Source: Streptantibioticus parmotrematis (GTDB lineage Bacteria > Actinomycetota > Actinomycetes > Streptomycetales > Streptomycetaceae). Taken from it: 64,000 nt of DNA. Shown piece by piece: positions 17,150 to 25,574 of the stretch (its first letter is position 1; the number at the start of each line of letters is the position of its first letter). The notes beneath the pieces are model-generated. The model worked only from the letters and a program-made list of their open reading frames with translations. It ran no database searches and was not told where the DNA came from. The DNA lies in the NCBI RefSeq assembly GCF_019890615.1, contig NZ_JAINVZ010000009.1, forward strand, positions 124,001-188,000, in the 5' to 3' direction. The position numbers and the translations under genes were made by a program.

Positions 17150-18393
17150 GCCGTCTCCTCCTCGCGTCCGGCAGCCGCGTACCCGGCCGACGGCAAGCGT
17201 ACGAAGACCCGGAAGCCGCCTTCGGCGCGGGGCCCGGCGTGGCAGATGCCGCCCAGCGCCGCGGCCCGCTCCCGCATGCCCATCAGCCCGTGCCCGCCGC
17301 CCGCCGGTACCGCGTCGGCGGTGCGGCCCTCGCCGGTGCCGTCGTCCTCGACGGTGACCTCCAGGCCCGTCGCGTCGCGCACGATGCGCACCTCGGCCCG
17401 CGCCCCGGCCCCGGCGTGCTTGTGGACGTTGGTCAGCGACTCCTGGATCACCCGGTACGCGGTCAGGTCGACGGTGGCGGGCAGCACGCCGGCGCCGCTC
17501 TCGTCGCGCACCACCTCGACCGCGAGTCCGGCGTGGGTGAAGCCCTCGACGAGGTGGTCGAGGTCGGCGAGCTTGGGCGCCGGTTCCATCGGCGCCTCCG
17601 GGTCGCCCGCCTGACGCAGCAGGCCGACGGTGGCGCGCAGTTCGTCCAGGGCCGAGCGGCTGGCCTCCCGGACGTGGGCGAGGGCCTGGCGGGCCTGGTC
17701 GGGACGGCGTTCCATGACGTGGGCGGCGACCCCGGCCTGCACGTTGACCAGCGCGATGTGGTGCGCGACGACGTCGTGCAGTTCGCGGGCGATGCGCATG
17801 CGCTCCTCGGCGACCCGGCGCCTGGCCTCCTCCTCCCGGGTGCGCTCGGCCCGCACCGCGCGTTCCTCCACGGCGGCCACGTACGCCCGGCGGCTGCGCA
17901 CCGCGTCACCGCAGGCGGCGGCCAGCCCGGTCCAGGCGAGGACGGCCAGGTGCTCCTGGGCGTACCAGGGCCCGGAGCCGTACCCCATGGTGACCGCGGT
18001 CAGCCCGGCGCAGGTCAGCACACCCACCCGCCAGGTCGTCGGCCGGTCGGTGTACGCGGCGAGGGTGAACAGCGCCAGCACCGCGGTCGCCACGACCGGC
18101 ACCGACCGGGCACCGCTGTCGTGGATGGTGGCGGCCACCGTCAGCGCGCAGGTGACGGCGAGCACCGCGCGCGGCGCCCGTCTGCGGGCCACCAGCGCGG
18201 CGCAGGCGGTCACCGCCAGCGCGACGTTGACGGCGGTCGGCCGGAAGGCGTCACTGGCGGGTCCCAGCGCGCCGCTGAGCAGGATCGACACCAGGACGAC
18301 CGCGGCGATCGCACAGTCCACGGCGAGCGGGGGCACCCGCGGCGCCAGCCTCGGTCCGGCAAGAGGGTTCACGCCACGACACGGTACGGGCAT
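17146..18393 (-). CDS. Two-component sensor histidine kinase (HisKA_3 type)
   Basis: This 415-residue membrane kinase has five or six N-terminal helices (about residues 25-170). A linker rich in Arg/Glu follows, then the HisKA_3 phospho-site (MRIARELHDVVAHHIALV) and an HATPase domain (NVHKHAGAGARAEV, DDGTGEG, GHGLMGMRERAAALGG). It has no large outer sensor domain, so it may sense a membrane signal as LiaS-like kinases do. The start at 18393 is uncertain; GTG at 18372 (VNPLAGPR) is an alternative. Confidence 0.92.
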   Translation of the reverse strand: MPVPCRGVNPLAGPRLAPRVPPLAVDCAIAAVVLVSILLSGALGPASDAFRPTAVNVALAVTACAALVARRRAPRAVLAVTCALTVAATIHDSGARSVPVVATAVLALFTLAAYTDRPTTWRVGVLTCAGLTAVTMGYGSGPWYAQEHLAVLAWTGLAAACGDAVRSRRAYVAAVEERAVRAERTREEEARRRVAEERMRIARELHDVVAHHIALVNVQAGVAAHVMERRPDQARQALAHVREASRSALDELRATVGLLRQAGDPEAPMEPAPKLADLDHLVEGFTHAGLAVEVVRDESGAGVLPATVDLTAYRVIQESLTNVHKHAGAGARAEVRIVRDATGLEVTVEDDGTGEGRTADAVPAGGGHGLMGMRERAAALGGICHAGPRAEGGFRVFVRLPSAGYAAAGREEETA

Positions 18394-18410
18394 TCCGCCC
18401 CGGACAGCGC

Positions 18411-18445
18411 CGAACCCCGCCTCCCGGTGCGGGGGGCGGGGTTCG
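18411..18445 (-). terminator. Terminator after pspA-pspAA
   Basis: A perfect 11-bp stem (CGAACCCCGCC with GGCGGGGTTCG) lies 63 bases after the pspAA stop and before the kinase start, separating the two units. Confidence 0.72.
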
Positions 18446-18508
18446 CGGGCCGTTGCGCGAGCGATGGACGCGGTGCGCGGTGGTGCCGTGCCTGCGGGCG
18501 ACTTCAGG

Positions 18509-18787
18509 TCAGCCGGGGATCAGGCCGTCGTCCCTGAGCATCGCCTTGACCTCCTCCAGGGAGGCCTCGTGGGACGGCAGGATCAGCTCGGACGGCTCCA
18601 GGGAGTCGTCCGGCAGCGGCTCGCCCAGCTCGCGCACGGCGTCGAGCAGCACGCCGAGCGTGGTCCTGAAGGCCGCCTCGTCGCTGGCGTGTATGGCGGC
18701 GAGCAACTCGTCGTCCAGCTCGTTCAGCCGGGGCAGCTGGCTGTCCGCCAGTCTGACCTGCCCCTCCCCCATGATCCGTACGATCAT
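18509..18787 (-). CDS. pspAA: PspA-associated protein PspAA
   Basis: This small acidic partner of PspA has 92 residues. It begins MIVRIMGEGQVRL and has LNELDDELLAAI, the family pattern. It lies 61 bases after pspA in the same direction, the usual actinobacterial order. It has no membrane segment and probably binds PspA at the inner face of the membrane during envelope stress. Confidence 0.88.
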   Translation of the reverse strand: MIVRIMGEGQVRLADSQLPRLNELDDELLAAIHASDEAAFRTTLGVLLDAVRELGEPLPDDSLEPSELILPSHEASLEEVKAMLRDDGLIPG

Positions 18788-18848
18788 GACGGTGGTCTCC
18801 CTTCGGGGTGCGAAGCGCGGATGTGAGCGGTCTCGTGCGGCGACCGGG

Positions 18849-19652
18849 TCAGCTCTTGTCGAAACGCGGCTGGTCCTGCGACTGCTGCTGGGACTGACCG
18901 TTCGCGCCCGCCTGGCCGCCCTCGATGGCCTGCCGCGAGTCGCCGCTGCCGCCCGCGAGCTCCGCCTTCATCCGCTCCAGCTCCAGTTCGACGTCGGAGC
19001 CGCCGGACACCCGGTCCAGCTCGGCCCCGATGTCGTCCTTGGCGAGCCCGCTCGGGTCGTCGAGCGCGCCGGAGGCGAGCAGCTCGTCGATCGCGCCGGC
19101 CCGGGCCTGCATCTGCTGGGTCTTGTCCTCGGCCCGCTGGATCGCGAGGCCGACGTCGCCCATCTCCTCGGAGATACCGGAGAAGGCCTCGCCGATCTTG
19201 GTCTGCGCCTGGGCGGCGGTGTAGGTGGCCTTGATGGTCTCCTTCTTGGTGCGGAAGGCGTCCACCTTGGCCTGGAGGCGCTGGGCCGCCAGGGTGAGCT
19301 TCTCCTCCTCGCCCTGGAGGGTCTGGTGCTGGGTCTCCAGGTCCGTGACCTGCTGCTGGAGCGCGGCACGGCGGGACAGCGCCTCACGGGCCAGGTCCTC
19401 ACGGCCCAGCGACAGCGCCTTGCGGCCCTGGTCCTCCAGCTTGGCCGACTGCTGCTGCAGCCCGCTCAGCTGGAGCTCCAGCCGCTTGCGGGACGTCGCC
19501 ACGTCGGCGACCCCGCGTCGCACCTTCTGCAGCAGTTCCAGCTGCTTCTGGTACGAGTAGTCGAGCGTCTCGCGCGGGTCCTCGGCCCTGTCCAGGGCCT
19601 TGTTGGCCTTCGCGCGGAAGATCATCCCCATCCGCTTCATGACACCGCTCAT
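18849..19652 (-). CDS. pspA: Phage shock protein A (PspA/IM30 family)
   Basis: This is a peripheral membrane protein that forms ESCRT-III-like assemblies on stressed membranes, 267 residues. The N-terminus has the amphipathic helix (MKRMGMIFRAKANKALD) that binds membrane. The rest is long coiled coil (residues about 25-190) with Gln-rich ends. The start MSGVMKRMG follows a GAGG motif. Upstream, the minus strand has GGAACC and TACTGT elements that could be ECF or vegetative promoters. Confidence 0.95.
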   Translation of the reverse strand: MSGVMKRMGMIFRAKANKALDRAEDPRETLDYSYQKQLELLQKVRRGVADVATSRKRLELQLSGLQQQSAKLEDQGRKALSLGREDLAREALSRRAALQQQVTDLETQHQTLQGEEEKLTLAAQRLQAKVDAFRTKKETIKATYTAAQAQTKIGEAFSGISEEMGDVGLAIQRAEDKTQQMQARAGAIDELLASGALDDPSGLAKDDIGAELDRVSGGSDVELELERMKAELAGGSGDSRQAIEGGQAGANGQSQQQSQDQPRFDKS

Positions 19653-19979
19653 GGGCCTCGCGCGCCCCCTTCATCGACTTGCTCCGGCACCTGACGTTGA
19701 CCCCTACAGTACGGGCCCAGGTTCCATTACCGCACTGTCCGGCGGCGGATGCGCTCATCCTGAGGGACGATCACGGCGGCGCGGGCTCCCGCCCAGGGAG
19801 TAGGTGATCGCCGGAGCCGCGCGACGGACCGGGCGGTTCCCCCTCTTCCACGGTACGGCGGCACGACCCCGGCGGGGGCCTCGCCAGGGGCGCCCGGGAG
19901 CCCGTCCCGCGTACCGGCCTCATAACGGCCTGCCGCCTCGGTGCCGGGTCCGCCGCCGCAGCACGTACCCTTGGGCCTT
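19653..19979. other. Divergent region between pspA and the DUF3043 gene
   Basis: No gene is seen. On the pspA side, GGAACC at 19725-19720 is followed 18 bases later by GTC, which loosely resembles an ECF sigma promoter, and TACTGT (19711-19706) could be a vegetative -10. On the other side TACCCT (19966-19971) sits just before the DUF3043 GTG, suggesting a leaderless message. Confidence 0.4.
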
Positions 19980-20573
19980 GTGTTCCGACGTCGTACCCAG
20001 GATGAGCAGCCCGCGGCCCGCACGGTGACCGTGGAGCGCGACCGCGCCCGTGACCCCCAGGCCCCCAAGGGCCGGCCCACGCCGAAGCGCAACGAGGCCC
20101 AGACCCAGCGCCGGGCCCAGGCCACCGTGCCGCGGGACCGCAAGACGGCGGCCAAGCAGGCCCGGGAGGCGCGCCGGGTCGACATGGCCAAGCAGCGCGA
20201 GGCGCTGGCCAGCGGCGACGAGCGGTACCTGCCGCCGCGGGACAAGGGTCCGGTGCGCAAGCTGAGCCGGAACTTCGTCGACTCCCGCCGCCACGTCGCG
20301 GAGCTGTTCCTGCCGCTCGCGGTGATCATCCTGGTGCTCAGCATGATCCCGAACATGCGCTTCAAGGACATCTCCCTCGTCCTGTGGCTGCTGCTGATCG
20401 TGCTGATCATCGGCCAGTCCTTCTTCACCGCGATGCGGCTGAAGAAGGCGCTGCGCGAGCGGCTGCCGAACGAGAACCACCGCGGCGCGGTCGCCTACGG
20501 GCTGATGCGCACTCTCCAGATGCGCCGGATGCGGCTGCCGAAGCCGCAGGTCAAGCGCGGGGAGAAGGTTTGA
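19980..20573 (+). CDS. DUF3043 membrane protein
   Basis: This conserved actinobacterial protein has 197 residues. The N-terminal half is highly basic and hydrophilic (KRNEAQTQRRAQ and similar). Two membrane helices follow near residues 108-125 and 135-152 (LFLPLAVIILVLSMIP, SLVLWLLLIVLIIGQSFF), with a basic tail. GTG (VFRRRTQDEQP) is chosen because TACCCT precedes it at leaderless distance. Its stop overlaps the next gene's TTG start. The function is unknown. Confidence 0.85.
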   Translation: MFRRRTQDEQPAARTVTVERDRARDPQAPKGRPTPKRNEAQTQRRAQATVPRDRKTAAKQAREARRVDMAKQREALASGDERYLPPRDKGPVRKLSRNFVDSRRHVAELFLPLAVIILVLSMIPNMRFKDISLVLWLLLIVLIIGQSFFTAMRLKKALRERLPNENHRGAVAYGLMRTLQMRRMRLPKPQVKRGEKV

Positions 20574-21421
20574 CGGCGGTCTCCGGCGAGACGGTCGGGA
20601 GCCGAACGGCGACCACCGTCCCCGGTTTCGCCGGTGCGGCGGCGGCCTGGCTCGCGAAGCTCGGCGGCCTGCGCGACACGGTCCGCCAGGAACTCGTGGC
20701 CCGCCAGGTCGACGAGCAGATCGCGGCGCGCTTCCCCGTGGGCCGCAGGCTGCGGGTGCTGGACGTCGGCCTCGGCCAGGGCACCCAGGCGCTGCGGCTG
20801 GCCCGCGGCGGCCACCAGGTCACCGGTCTGGAGAGCGACCCGGCGATGCTGGCCGCGGCGCGCGAGGAGCTGTCCGCCGAGCCCGAGGGCATACGCGAGC
20901 GGGTCCGCCTGATCGAGGGCGACGGGCGGGAGACCGGCCGCCACTTCGAGCCCGGCAGCTTCGACGTGGTGCTCTGCCACGGGGTGCTGATGTACGTGTC
21001 CGATCCCGACGCGCTGCTGGCCGGGCTGGCCAGAGTGCTGGCGCCGGGCGGACTGCTGTCGCTGCTGGTGCGCAACGCGGACGCGCTGGCGATGCGGCCG
21101 GGGCTGGCCGGCGACTTCGGCCGGGCCCTCGACGCGTTCGACACCGACGCGTACACCAACCGGCTGGGGCTGCGCGCCCGCGCCGACCACCGTGAGGTGC
21201 TCGCCGAGACGCTGACCGCGATCGGCACCCCGCTGCACGCCTGGTACGGGGTGCGGGTCTTCACCGACACGGCGGCCGACGACACGCCGGTGCCGGACGA
21301 GGCGGGGGCGCTGGAGCGGCTGCTGTCCGCGGAGGACCGCGCCGGGCGCACCGACCCGTACCGCGCGGTGGCGGCGCTGACGCACCTGTTCGGGGTGCGC
21401 GGGGCGGGTCAGCAGGCCTGA
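20570..21421 (+). CDS. Class I SAM-dependent methyltransferase
   Basis: This 283-residue protein has motif I VLDVGLGQGTQAL, an acidic residue ending strand 2 (TGLESDPAM), and SFDVVLCHGVLMYV, the Rossmann methyltransferase set. It resembles CmoM/SmtA-like enzymes, but the substrate is not shown. The start is TTG in a TTGA overlap with the DUF3043 stop, preceded by GGGGAGAAGG, so the two are coupled. No better ATG or GTG lies near. Confidence 0.85.
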   Translation: MTAVSGETVGSRTATTVPGFAGAAAAWLAKLGGLRDTVRQELVARQVDEQIAARFPVGRRLRVLDVGLGQGTQALRLARGGHQVTGLESDPAMLAAAREELSAEPEGIRERVRLIEGDGRETGRHFEPGSFDVVLCHGVLMYVSDPDALLAGLARVLAPGGLLSLLVRNADALAMRPGLAGDFGRALDAFDTDAYTNRLGLRARADHREVLAETLTAIGTPLHAWYGVRVFTDTAADDTPVPDEAGALERLLSAEDRAGRTDPYRAVAALTHLFGVRGAGQQA

Positions 21422-21492
21422 GTCGGCCGACACGCCCGGGGATCACGGTACGGGTCCTTCCCGCACTCCCCCACAAAAGGGACACTCCGGGC

Positions 21493-22602
21493 ATGGACGG
21501 AACACGTAACCGCAGATTCCGGGCCGGGCCGCTGCTGCCGGCCGTCGTCACCGTGTGCGCGGGGGCGCTGCTGGCCGGCTGCTCGGGCTCCGCTTCCAAG
21601 GACTCCCCCTCGCCCGCGCCGAGTTCGACGACCGTGACGACCGGCGCCGCGCCCTCGGTGAGCAACCAGCTCCAGGACGACTACGAGCAGGTGGTCAAGA
21701 ACGTCCTGCCCTCGGTCGTGCAGATCACCACCGACTCGGGCCTGGGCTCGGGCATCGTCTACGACACCAAGGGCGACATCGTCACCAACGCGCACGTGGT
21801 GGGCGACTCCACGACCTTCAAGGTCACCCTGGCCACCGGCAAGTCGTCCCTGGACGCCTCCCTGGTGGGCACCTACTCGGCCGACGACCTGGCGGTCATC
21901 CGGCTCAAGAACCCGCCGGACCACCTCAAGCCGGCCTCCTTCGGCGACTCCTCGAAGGTCGCGGTCGGCCAGATCACGCTGGCCATGGGCAACCCGCTCG
22001 GCCTGTCCAGCAGCGTGACGGAGGGCATCGTCTCGGCGGTCGGCCGCACCGTCAACGAGGGCGGCAGCGGCAACAACGGTGGTGGCGGGGGCGGCGCCAC
22101 GATCTCCGACATGGTGCAGACCTCGGCGTCGATCAACCCGGGCAACAGCGGCGGCGCGCTGGTCAACCTCTCCAGCCAGGTCATCGGCATCCCCACGCTC
22201 GCCGCGACCGACCCCGACCTCGGCAACAGCGCGGCGCCGGGCATCGGCTTCGCCATCCCGGTCTCCACGGTCACCGACATCGCGGGCCAGCTCATCCAGA
22301 ACGGCAAGGTGACCTCGTCCAACCGGGCGGCGCTCGGGGTGACCGTGCGGACCGTGCTGGGCAGCGACTTCCAGCCGACCGGCGTCGCGGTGGTCGCGGT
22401 GACACCCGGTCAGGCGGCGGCCGAGGCGGGCCTGAAGCCGGGCGACATCATCACGAAGCTCGACGGCACCGACGTGACCGACACCGCGTCGCTGTCCACC
22501 GCGCTGGCCTCGTTCAAGCCGGGCGACAAGACCACGGTGACGTACGAGCGCGACGGCTCGACGAAGACCGCGAACGTGACGCTGAGCCAGTTGCAGGGCT
22601 GA
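21493..22602 (+). CDS. HtrA/DegP-type serine protease, lipoprotein with PDZ domain
   Basis: This extracytoplasmic quality-control protease has 369 residues. It is a lipoprotein (GALLAGC, Cys30). The trypsin-like domain has His101 (TNAHVVGD), Asp132 (ADDLAVIRL) and Ser219 (NPGNSGGALVN). A glycine run (GGGGGG) sits in a surface loop near residue 195. A C-terminal PDZ domain starts near residue 285 (ALGVTVRTV). The ATG gives a normal signal peptide. It follows the methyltransferase in the same direction but is probably separate. Confidence 0.93.
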   Translation: MDGTRNRRFRAGPLLPAVVTVCAGALLAGCSGSASKDSPSPAPSSTTVTTGAAPSVSNQLQDDYEQVVKNVLPSVVQITTDSGLGSGIVYDTKGDIVTNAHVVGDSTTFKVTLATGKSSLDASLVGTYSADDLAVIRLKNPPDHLKPASFGDSSKVAVGQITLAMGNPLGLSSSVTEGIVSAVGRTVNEGGSGNNGGGGGGATISDMVQTSASINPGNSGGALVNLSSQVIGIPTLAATDPDLGNSAAPGIGFAIPVSTVTDIAGQLIQNGKVTSSNRAALGVTVRTVLGSDFQPTGVAVVAVTPGQAAAEAGLKPGDIITKLDGTDVTDTASLSTALASFKPGDKTTVTYERDGSTKTANVTLSQLQG

Positions 22603-22686
22603 GCCGGGACGTTCGCGCGGGGACCGGCCGTGCTCGCGCGGGCATCCGCTGTGTTCGCCTGGGAATCGGCCGTGTTCGCGCGGGCC
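22603..22686 (+). repeat. Four 21-bp imperfect tandem repeats directly after the htrA-type stop
   Basis: Four head-to-tail 21-base units start at the base after the stop codon. Units 1, 2 and 4 share TCGCGCGGG; unit 3 has drifted (TTCGCCTGGG). The last unit also forms the left arm of the hairpin entry. Confidence 0.7.
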
Positions 22687-22720
22687 GTACGGGGCCGCCC
22701 CGGGCGACCCGCGCGAACAC
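22672..22720. terminator. Hairpin between convergent genes
   Basis: A perfect 13-bp stem (GTGTTCGCGCGGG with CCCGCGCGAACAC) with a 23-base loop lies between the convergent protease gene and the small gene at 22756. Confidence 0.65.
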
Positions 22721-22755
22721 TCCGTCAAGCCACCGGCGTCAGGCCACCGGCGCGG

Positions 22756-22962
22756 TCACTCCGCCGCGCTCAGGCCCATCGGCCCGTAGATCCGCGTGTC
22801 GTCCTCGAAGAGCGTCACCTGCTCGACGCCGCCCTCCTGCAACTGCCGCCACACCTCGCCGATCCACGACTCCGCGTCGCCCTGCGTGGTGAACTCCTCG
22901 GGCTCCACCGCGGGGGCGGTCTCCGTGCCGTCGGCCTTCTCGAAACGCCACGTCCATGCCAT
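22756..22962 (-). CDS. Small conserved hypothetical protein
   Basis: This 68-residue acidic protein starts MAWTWRFEKADG and has Trp-rich ends and no signal or membrane segment. AAGGGG is placed well before the ATG. I recognise it as a type common in Streptomyces but know no function. Confidence 0.7.
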   Translation of the reverse strand: MAWTWRFEKADGTETAPAVEPEEFTTQGDAESWIGEVWRQLQEGGVEQVTLFEDDTRIYGPMGLSAAE

Positions 22963-23135
22963 GCCGAAGCCCCTTACGTCGTCTGGTCGGCGCCGCTCGC
23001 CGCGTGCCCGCCGGGTGAGGGCCGCCTGGCTGCCGTGCGCAGGCTACCGGGCCGCGGGCAGGCGCTCACGCGGATCATTTCCCGGCCAGCGGGGCGGTAC
23101 ACGCGAGGCCGCGGGCGGTAGGCCACGATGTGCTC

Positions 23136-24341
23136 ATGGAGATCACCCTGCTCGGCACCGGCGCGCCGCAGGGCCTGCCGCGCCCCGGCTGCCCCTGCGC
23201 GGCCTGTGCCGCCGCGGTCGGGCCCGCGGCTCGCGGCCAGACCTCGTTGCTGGTCGACGGGACGCTGCTGATCGACCTCACCCCGGGCCTGGCGCTGGCC
23301 GCCGCCCGGGCGGGGCGTTCGCTGAGCGGGGTGCGGCAGGTGCTGCTGTCGCACCCGCAGGCCGGTCCCGCCGTCGACCTGCCGCCGGGGTTGCCCGCGC
23401 CGGGCCGGGTGCCGGACGGCGAACGGCTGGCGCTGCTGACCGGCCACAAGGTGCGGGCGGTGGCGGCCGACTCCCCCGGCACCGGCTACGAGGTCACCGG
23501 CCCGGCCGGGGACCGGCTGCTGTACCTGCCCGCGGGCTGCGGCCCGGCGGGGCTGAACGGTTCGGGCGAGCGCGCGGTCCCCTACGACATGGTGCTGCTC
23601 GACGTGGTGGGACGGCCGGACGCGCTGGCGAGGCTGCGGGCGGCGGGCGCGGTCGGCCCGACCACCGACGTGATCGCGGTCCACCTGGGCCACGAGGCGC
23701 CCGGCGCGCCGGAGACCACGCGCAGGCTCGCGGCGGCCGGGGCGCGCGCGGTGCCGGACGGCCGGTCGCTGACCGTGGGCGCGTACGAGGCGGTGCCGGA
23801 CGTGCCGCGGCGCACGCTGGTGCTCGGCGGGGCCCGCTCGGGCAAGTCGGTGGAGGCGGAACGACGGCTCGCCTCGTTCCCCGGCGTGGTCTACGTGGCG
23901 ACCTCCGGCAGCCGGGGCGACGACGAGGAGTGGGCGCACCGGGTGCGCACGCACCGCGAGCGGCGCCCGGCGAGCTGGCGGACGGAGGAGACCCGCGACC
24001 TGGTGCCGTTGCTCGCGGCGGACGGTCCGCCGCTGCTCATCGACTGCCTGGCGCTGTGGCTGACGCACGCGATGGACGAGGTGGACGCCTGGGACGACGA
24101 GGCGTGGGGACACGGCGGCAGACGTCGACTGACCTCGCGGGTGGAGGAGTTGACGACTGCGTGGCGGGCGACCGGGCGCACGGTGGTCGCCGTCAGCAAC
24201 GAGGTCGGCTCGGGCGTGGTCCCGGCGACCGCCTCGGGGCGCCGCTTCCGCGACGAACTCGGCTCGCTCAACGCGGCGTTGGCGGCCGAGTCCGACCACG
24301 TCCTGCTGGTCGTGGCCGGGCTCGCGGTGCCGCTGCGCTGA
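23136..24341 (+). CDS. cobU: CobU (adenosylcobinamide kinase/guanylyltransferase) with an N-terminal pseudo-MBL domain
   Basis: The last ~170 residues are CobU: P-loop LVLGGARSGKS and EVGSGVVPATASGRRFRDELG, catalysing phosphorylation of adenosylcobinamide and its coupling to GMP. The first ~220 residues resemble a metallo-beta-lactamase fold (LLGTGAPQGLPRPGCPC, then LLSHPQAGPAVD). The HxHxDH metal motif is lost, so that part is likely not catalytic, though CPCAAC could bind zinc. Long CobU proteins like this occur in Streptomyces, to my knowledge. The ATG (MEITLLG) is preferred to a GTG two codons earlier. Confidence 0.9.
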   Translation: MEITLLGTGAPQGLPRPGCPCAACAAAVGPAARGQTSLLVDGTLLIDLTPGLALAAARAGRSLSGVRQVLLSHPQAGPAVDLPPGLPAPGRVPDGERLALLTGHKVRAVAADSPGTGYEVTGPAGDRLLYLPAGCGPAGLNGSGERAVPYDMVLLDVVGRPDALARLRAAGAVGPTTDVIAVHLGHEAPGAPETTRRLAAAGARAVPDGRSLTVGAYEAVPDVPRRTLVLGGARSGKSVEAERRLASFPGVVYVATSGSRGDDEEWAHRVRTHRERRPASWRTEETRDLVPLLAADGPPLLIDCLALWLTHAMDEVDAWDDEAWGHGGRRRLTSRVEELTTAWRATGRTVVAVSNEVGSGVVPATASGRRFRDELGSLNAALAAESDHVLLVVAGLAVPLR

Positions 24342-24406
24342 GGCGGCGGCGACCGGGCCGGGAAAGCGGGACCGTCCGGGGCGTCCCGTGCGCGGCGGCG
24401 CACCGG

Positions 24407-24412
24407 TAGGGT
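24407..24412 (+). promoter_or_regulatory. Leaderless -10 element before cobT
   Basis: TAGGGT ends eight bases before the GTG at 24421, the usual distance for a leaderless start. No clear -35 is seen. Confidence 0.45.
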
Positions 24413-24420
24413 TCGGACAC

Positions 24421-25473
24421 GTGACCGGTGTTGACCTTGATGAGTTCGCTGCCCTGATCGACCGCCCGGACCCGGGACTGCGCCACGACGCGAAGGAGCG
24501 TCGCAAGCGCACCGCGGCCCCCGCCGGGACCCTCGGCAGGCTGGAGGAGCTGGGCGACTGGCTGGCCTCGGTGCAGGGGCAGGTGCCGGTGCGGCCGCTG
24601 GAGCGGGCCCGGGTGGTGCTGTTCGCGGGCGACCACGGCATCGCGGAGCGGAACGTCTCGCGGCGCCCGGCCGGCTCGGCGGCCGACCTGGTCCGCTCGG
24701 TCCTGGCCGGCGCCGGCCCGGTCAACGTGCTGGCCCAGCAGTTCGGCGCGGGCATCCGCATCGTCGACATGTCGCTGGACTGCGACCCGTCGGAGCTTCC
24801 GCAGGACGTCGTACGGCACCGGGTGCGGCGCGGCTCGGGGCTGATCGACGTGGAGGACGCGCTGAGCGCCGAGGAGGCCGAGCGGGCCTTCCTGGCCGGG
24901 ATGGCCGTCGCGGACGAGGAGGCGGACTCCGGGACCGACCTGGTGCTGCTCGGCGACCTCAGCGTGGGCGGCACGACGCCGGCCGGGGTGCTGATCGCGG
25001 CGCTGTGCGGCACGGACGCCTCCGTGGTGACCGGGCGCGGCTCCGGGATCGACGACCTGGCGTGGATGCGCAAGTGCGCGGCGATCCGTGACGGACTGCG
25101 GCGGGCCCGGCCGGTGATGGGCGACCAGCTGGCGCTGCTGGCCGCGGTCGGGGGTGCCGACCTGGCGGCGGCGACCGGGTTCCTGCTGCGGTGCGCGGTG
25201 CGCAAGCTGCCGGTCGTGCTGGACGGCGTGGTCTCGGCGGCGTGCGCGCTGGTCGCGCAGCGGGTGGCGTTCCGGGCGCCGGACTGGTGGCTCGCGGGGC
25301 AGACGGCGGGCGAGCCGGGGCAGGTCAAGGCGCTGGACCGGCTGTCGATGGAACCGCTGCTCGACCACGGGGTCCGGATGGGCGAGGCGACCGGCGCACT
25401 GCTGGCGCTGCCGCTGCTGAAGGCGGCGGCAGCGCTGTCGGCCCAGCTGCCGGAGCTCGCGGAGCCGTCCTGA
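24421..25473 (+). CDS. cobT: Nicotinate-nucleotide--dimethylbenzimidazole phosphoribosyltransferase
   Basis: This enzyme activates the lower base of cobalamin by making alpha-ribazole phosphate, 350 residues. Signatures are FAGDHGIAERNVSRRPAGS, GDLSVGGTTPAGVLIAAL and the C-terminal LDHGVRMGEATGALLAL, which holds the catalytic glutamate (GEATGA). The GTG (VTGVDLDEF) fits the leaderless promoter. It follows cobU closely and cobS lies 3 kb on, forming the late cobalamin steps; no cobalamin riboswitch is visible. Confidence 0.95.
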   Translation: MTGVDLDEFAALIDRPDPGLRHDAKERRKRTAAPAGTLGRLEELGDWLASVQGQVPVRPLERARVVLFAGDHGIAERNVSRRPAGSAADLVRSVLAGAGPVNVLAQQFGAGIRIVDMSLDCDPSELPQDVVRHRVRRGSGLIDVEDALSAEEAERAFLAGMAVADEEADSGTDLVLLGDLSVGGTTPAGVLIAALCGTDASVVTGRGSGIDDLAWMRKCAAIRDGLRRARPVMGDQLALLAAVGGADLAAATGFLLRCAVRKLPVVLDGVVSAACALVAQRVAFRAPDWWLAGQTAGEPGQVKALDRLSMEPLLDHGVRMGEATGALLALPLLKAAAALSAQLPELAEPS

Positions 25474-25574
25474 CCTGCGGCGGTCCGCCCACACGGCAGG
25501 CATGCGATCAGACCGTCTTACAAATCACCCGATATCAAGTGAAACGCCTGATTCACACCATATGATCGCGTTTC
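25474..25574 (+). promoter_or_regulatory. AT-richer promoter with dyads before the LysX/MprF-like gene
   Basis: TATGAT (25561-25566) ends eight bases before the ATG, a strong leaderless -10. It is enclosed by TGAAACGC (25540-25547) and GCGTTTCA (25568-25575), an 8-bp inverted repeat with 20 bases between. GTGAA and TTCAC (25539-25556) form a second dyad inside. Both would let a repressor cover the promoter. Confidence 0.55.
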
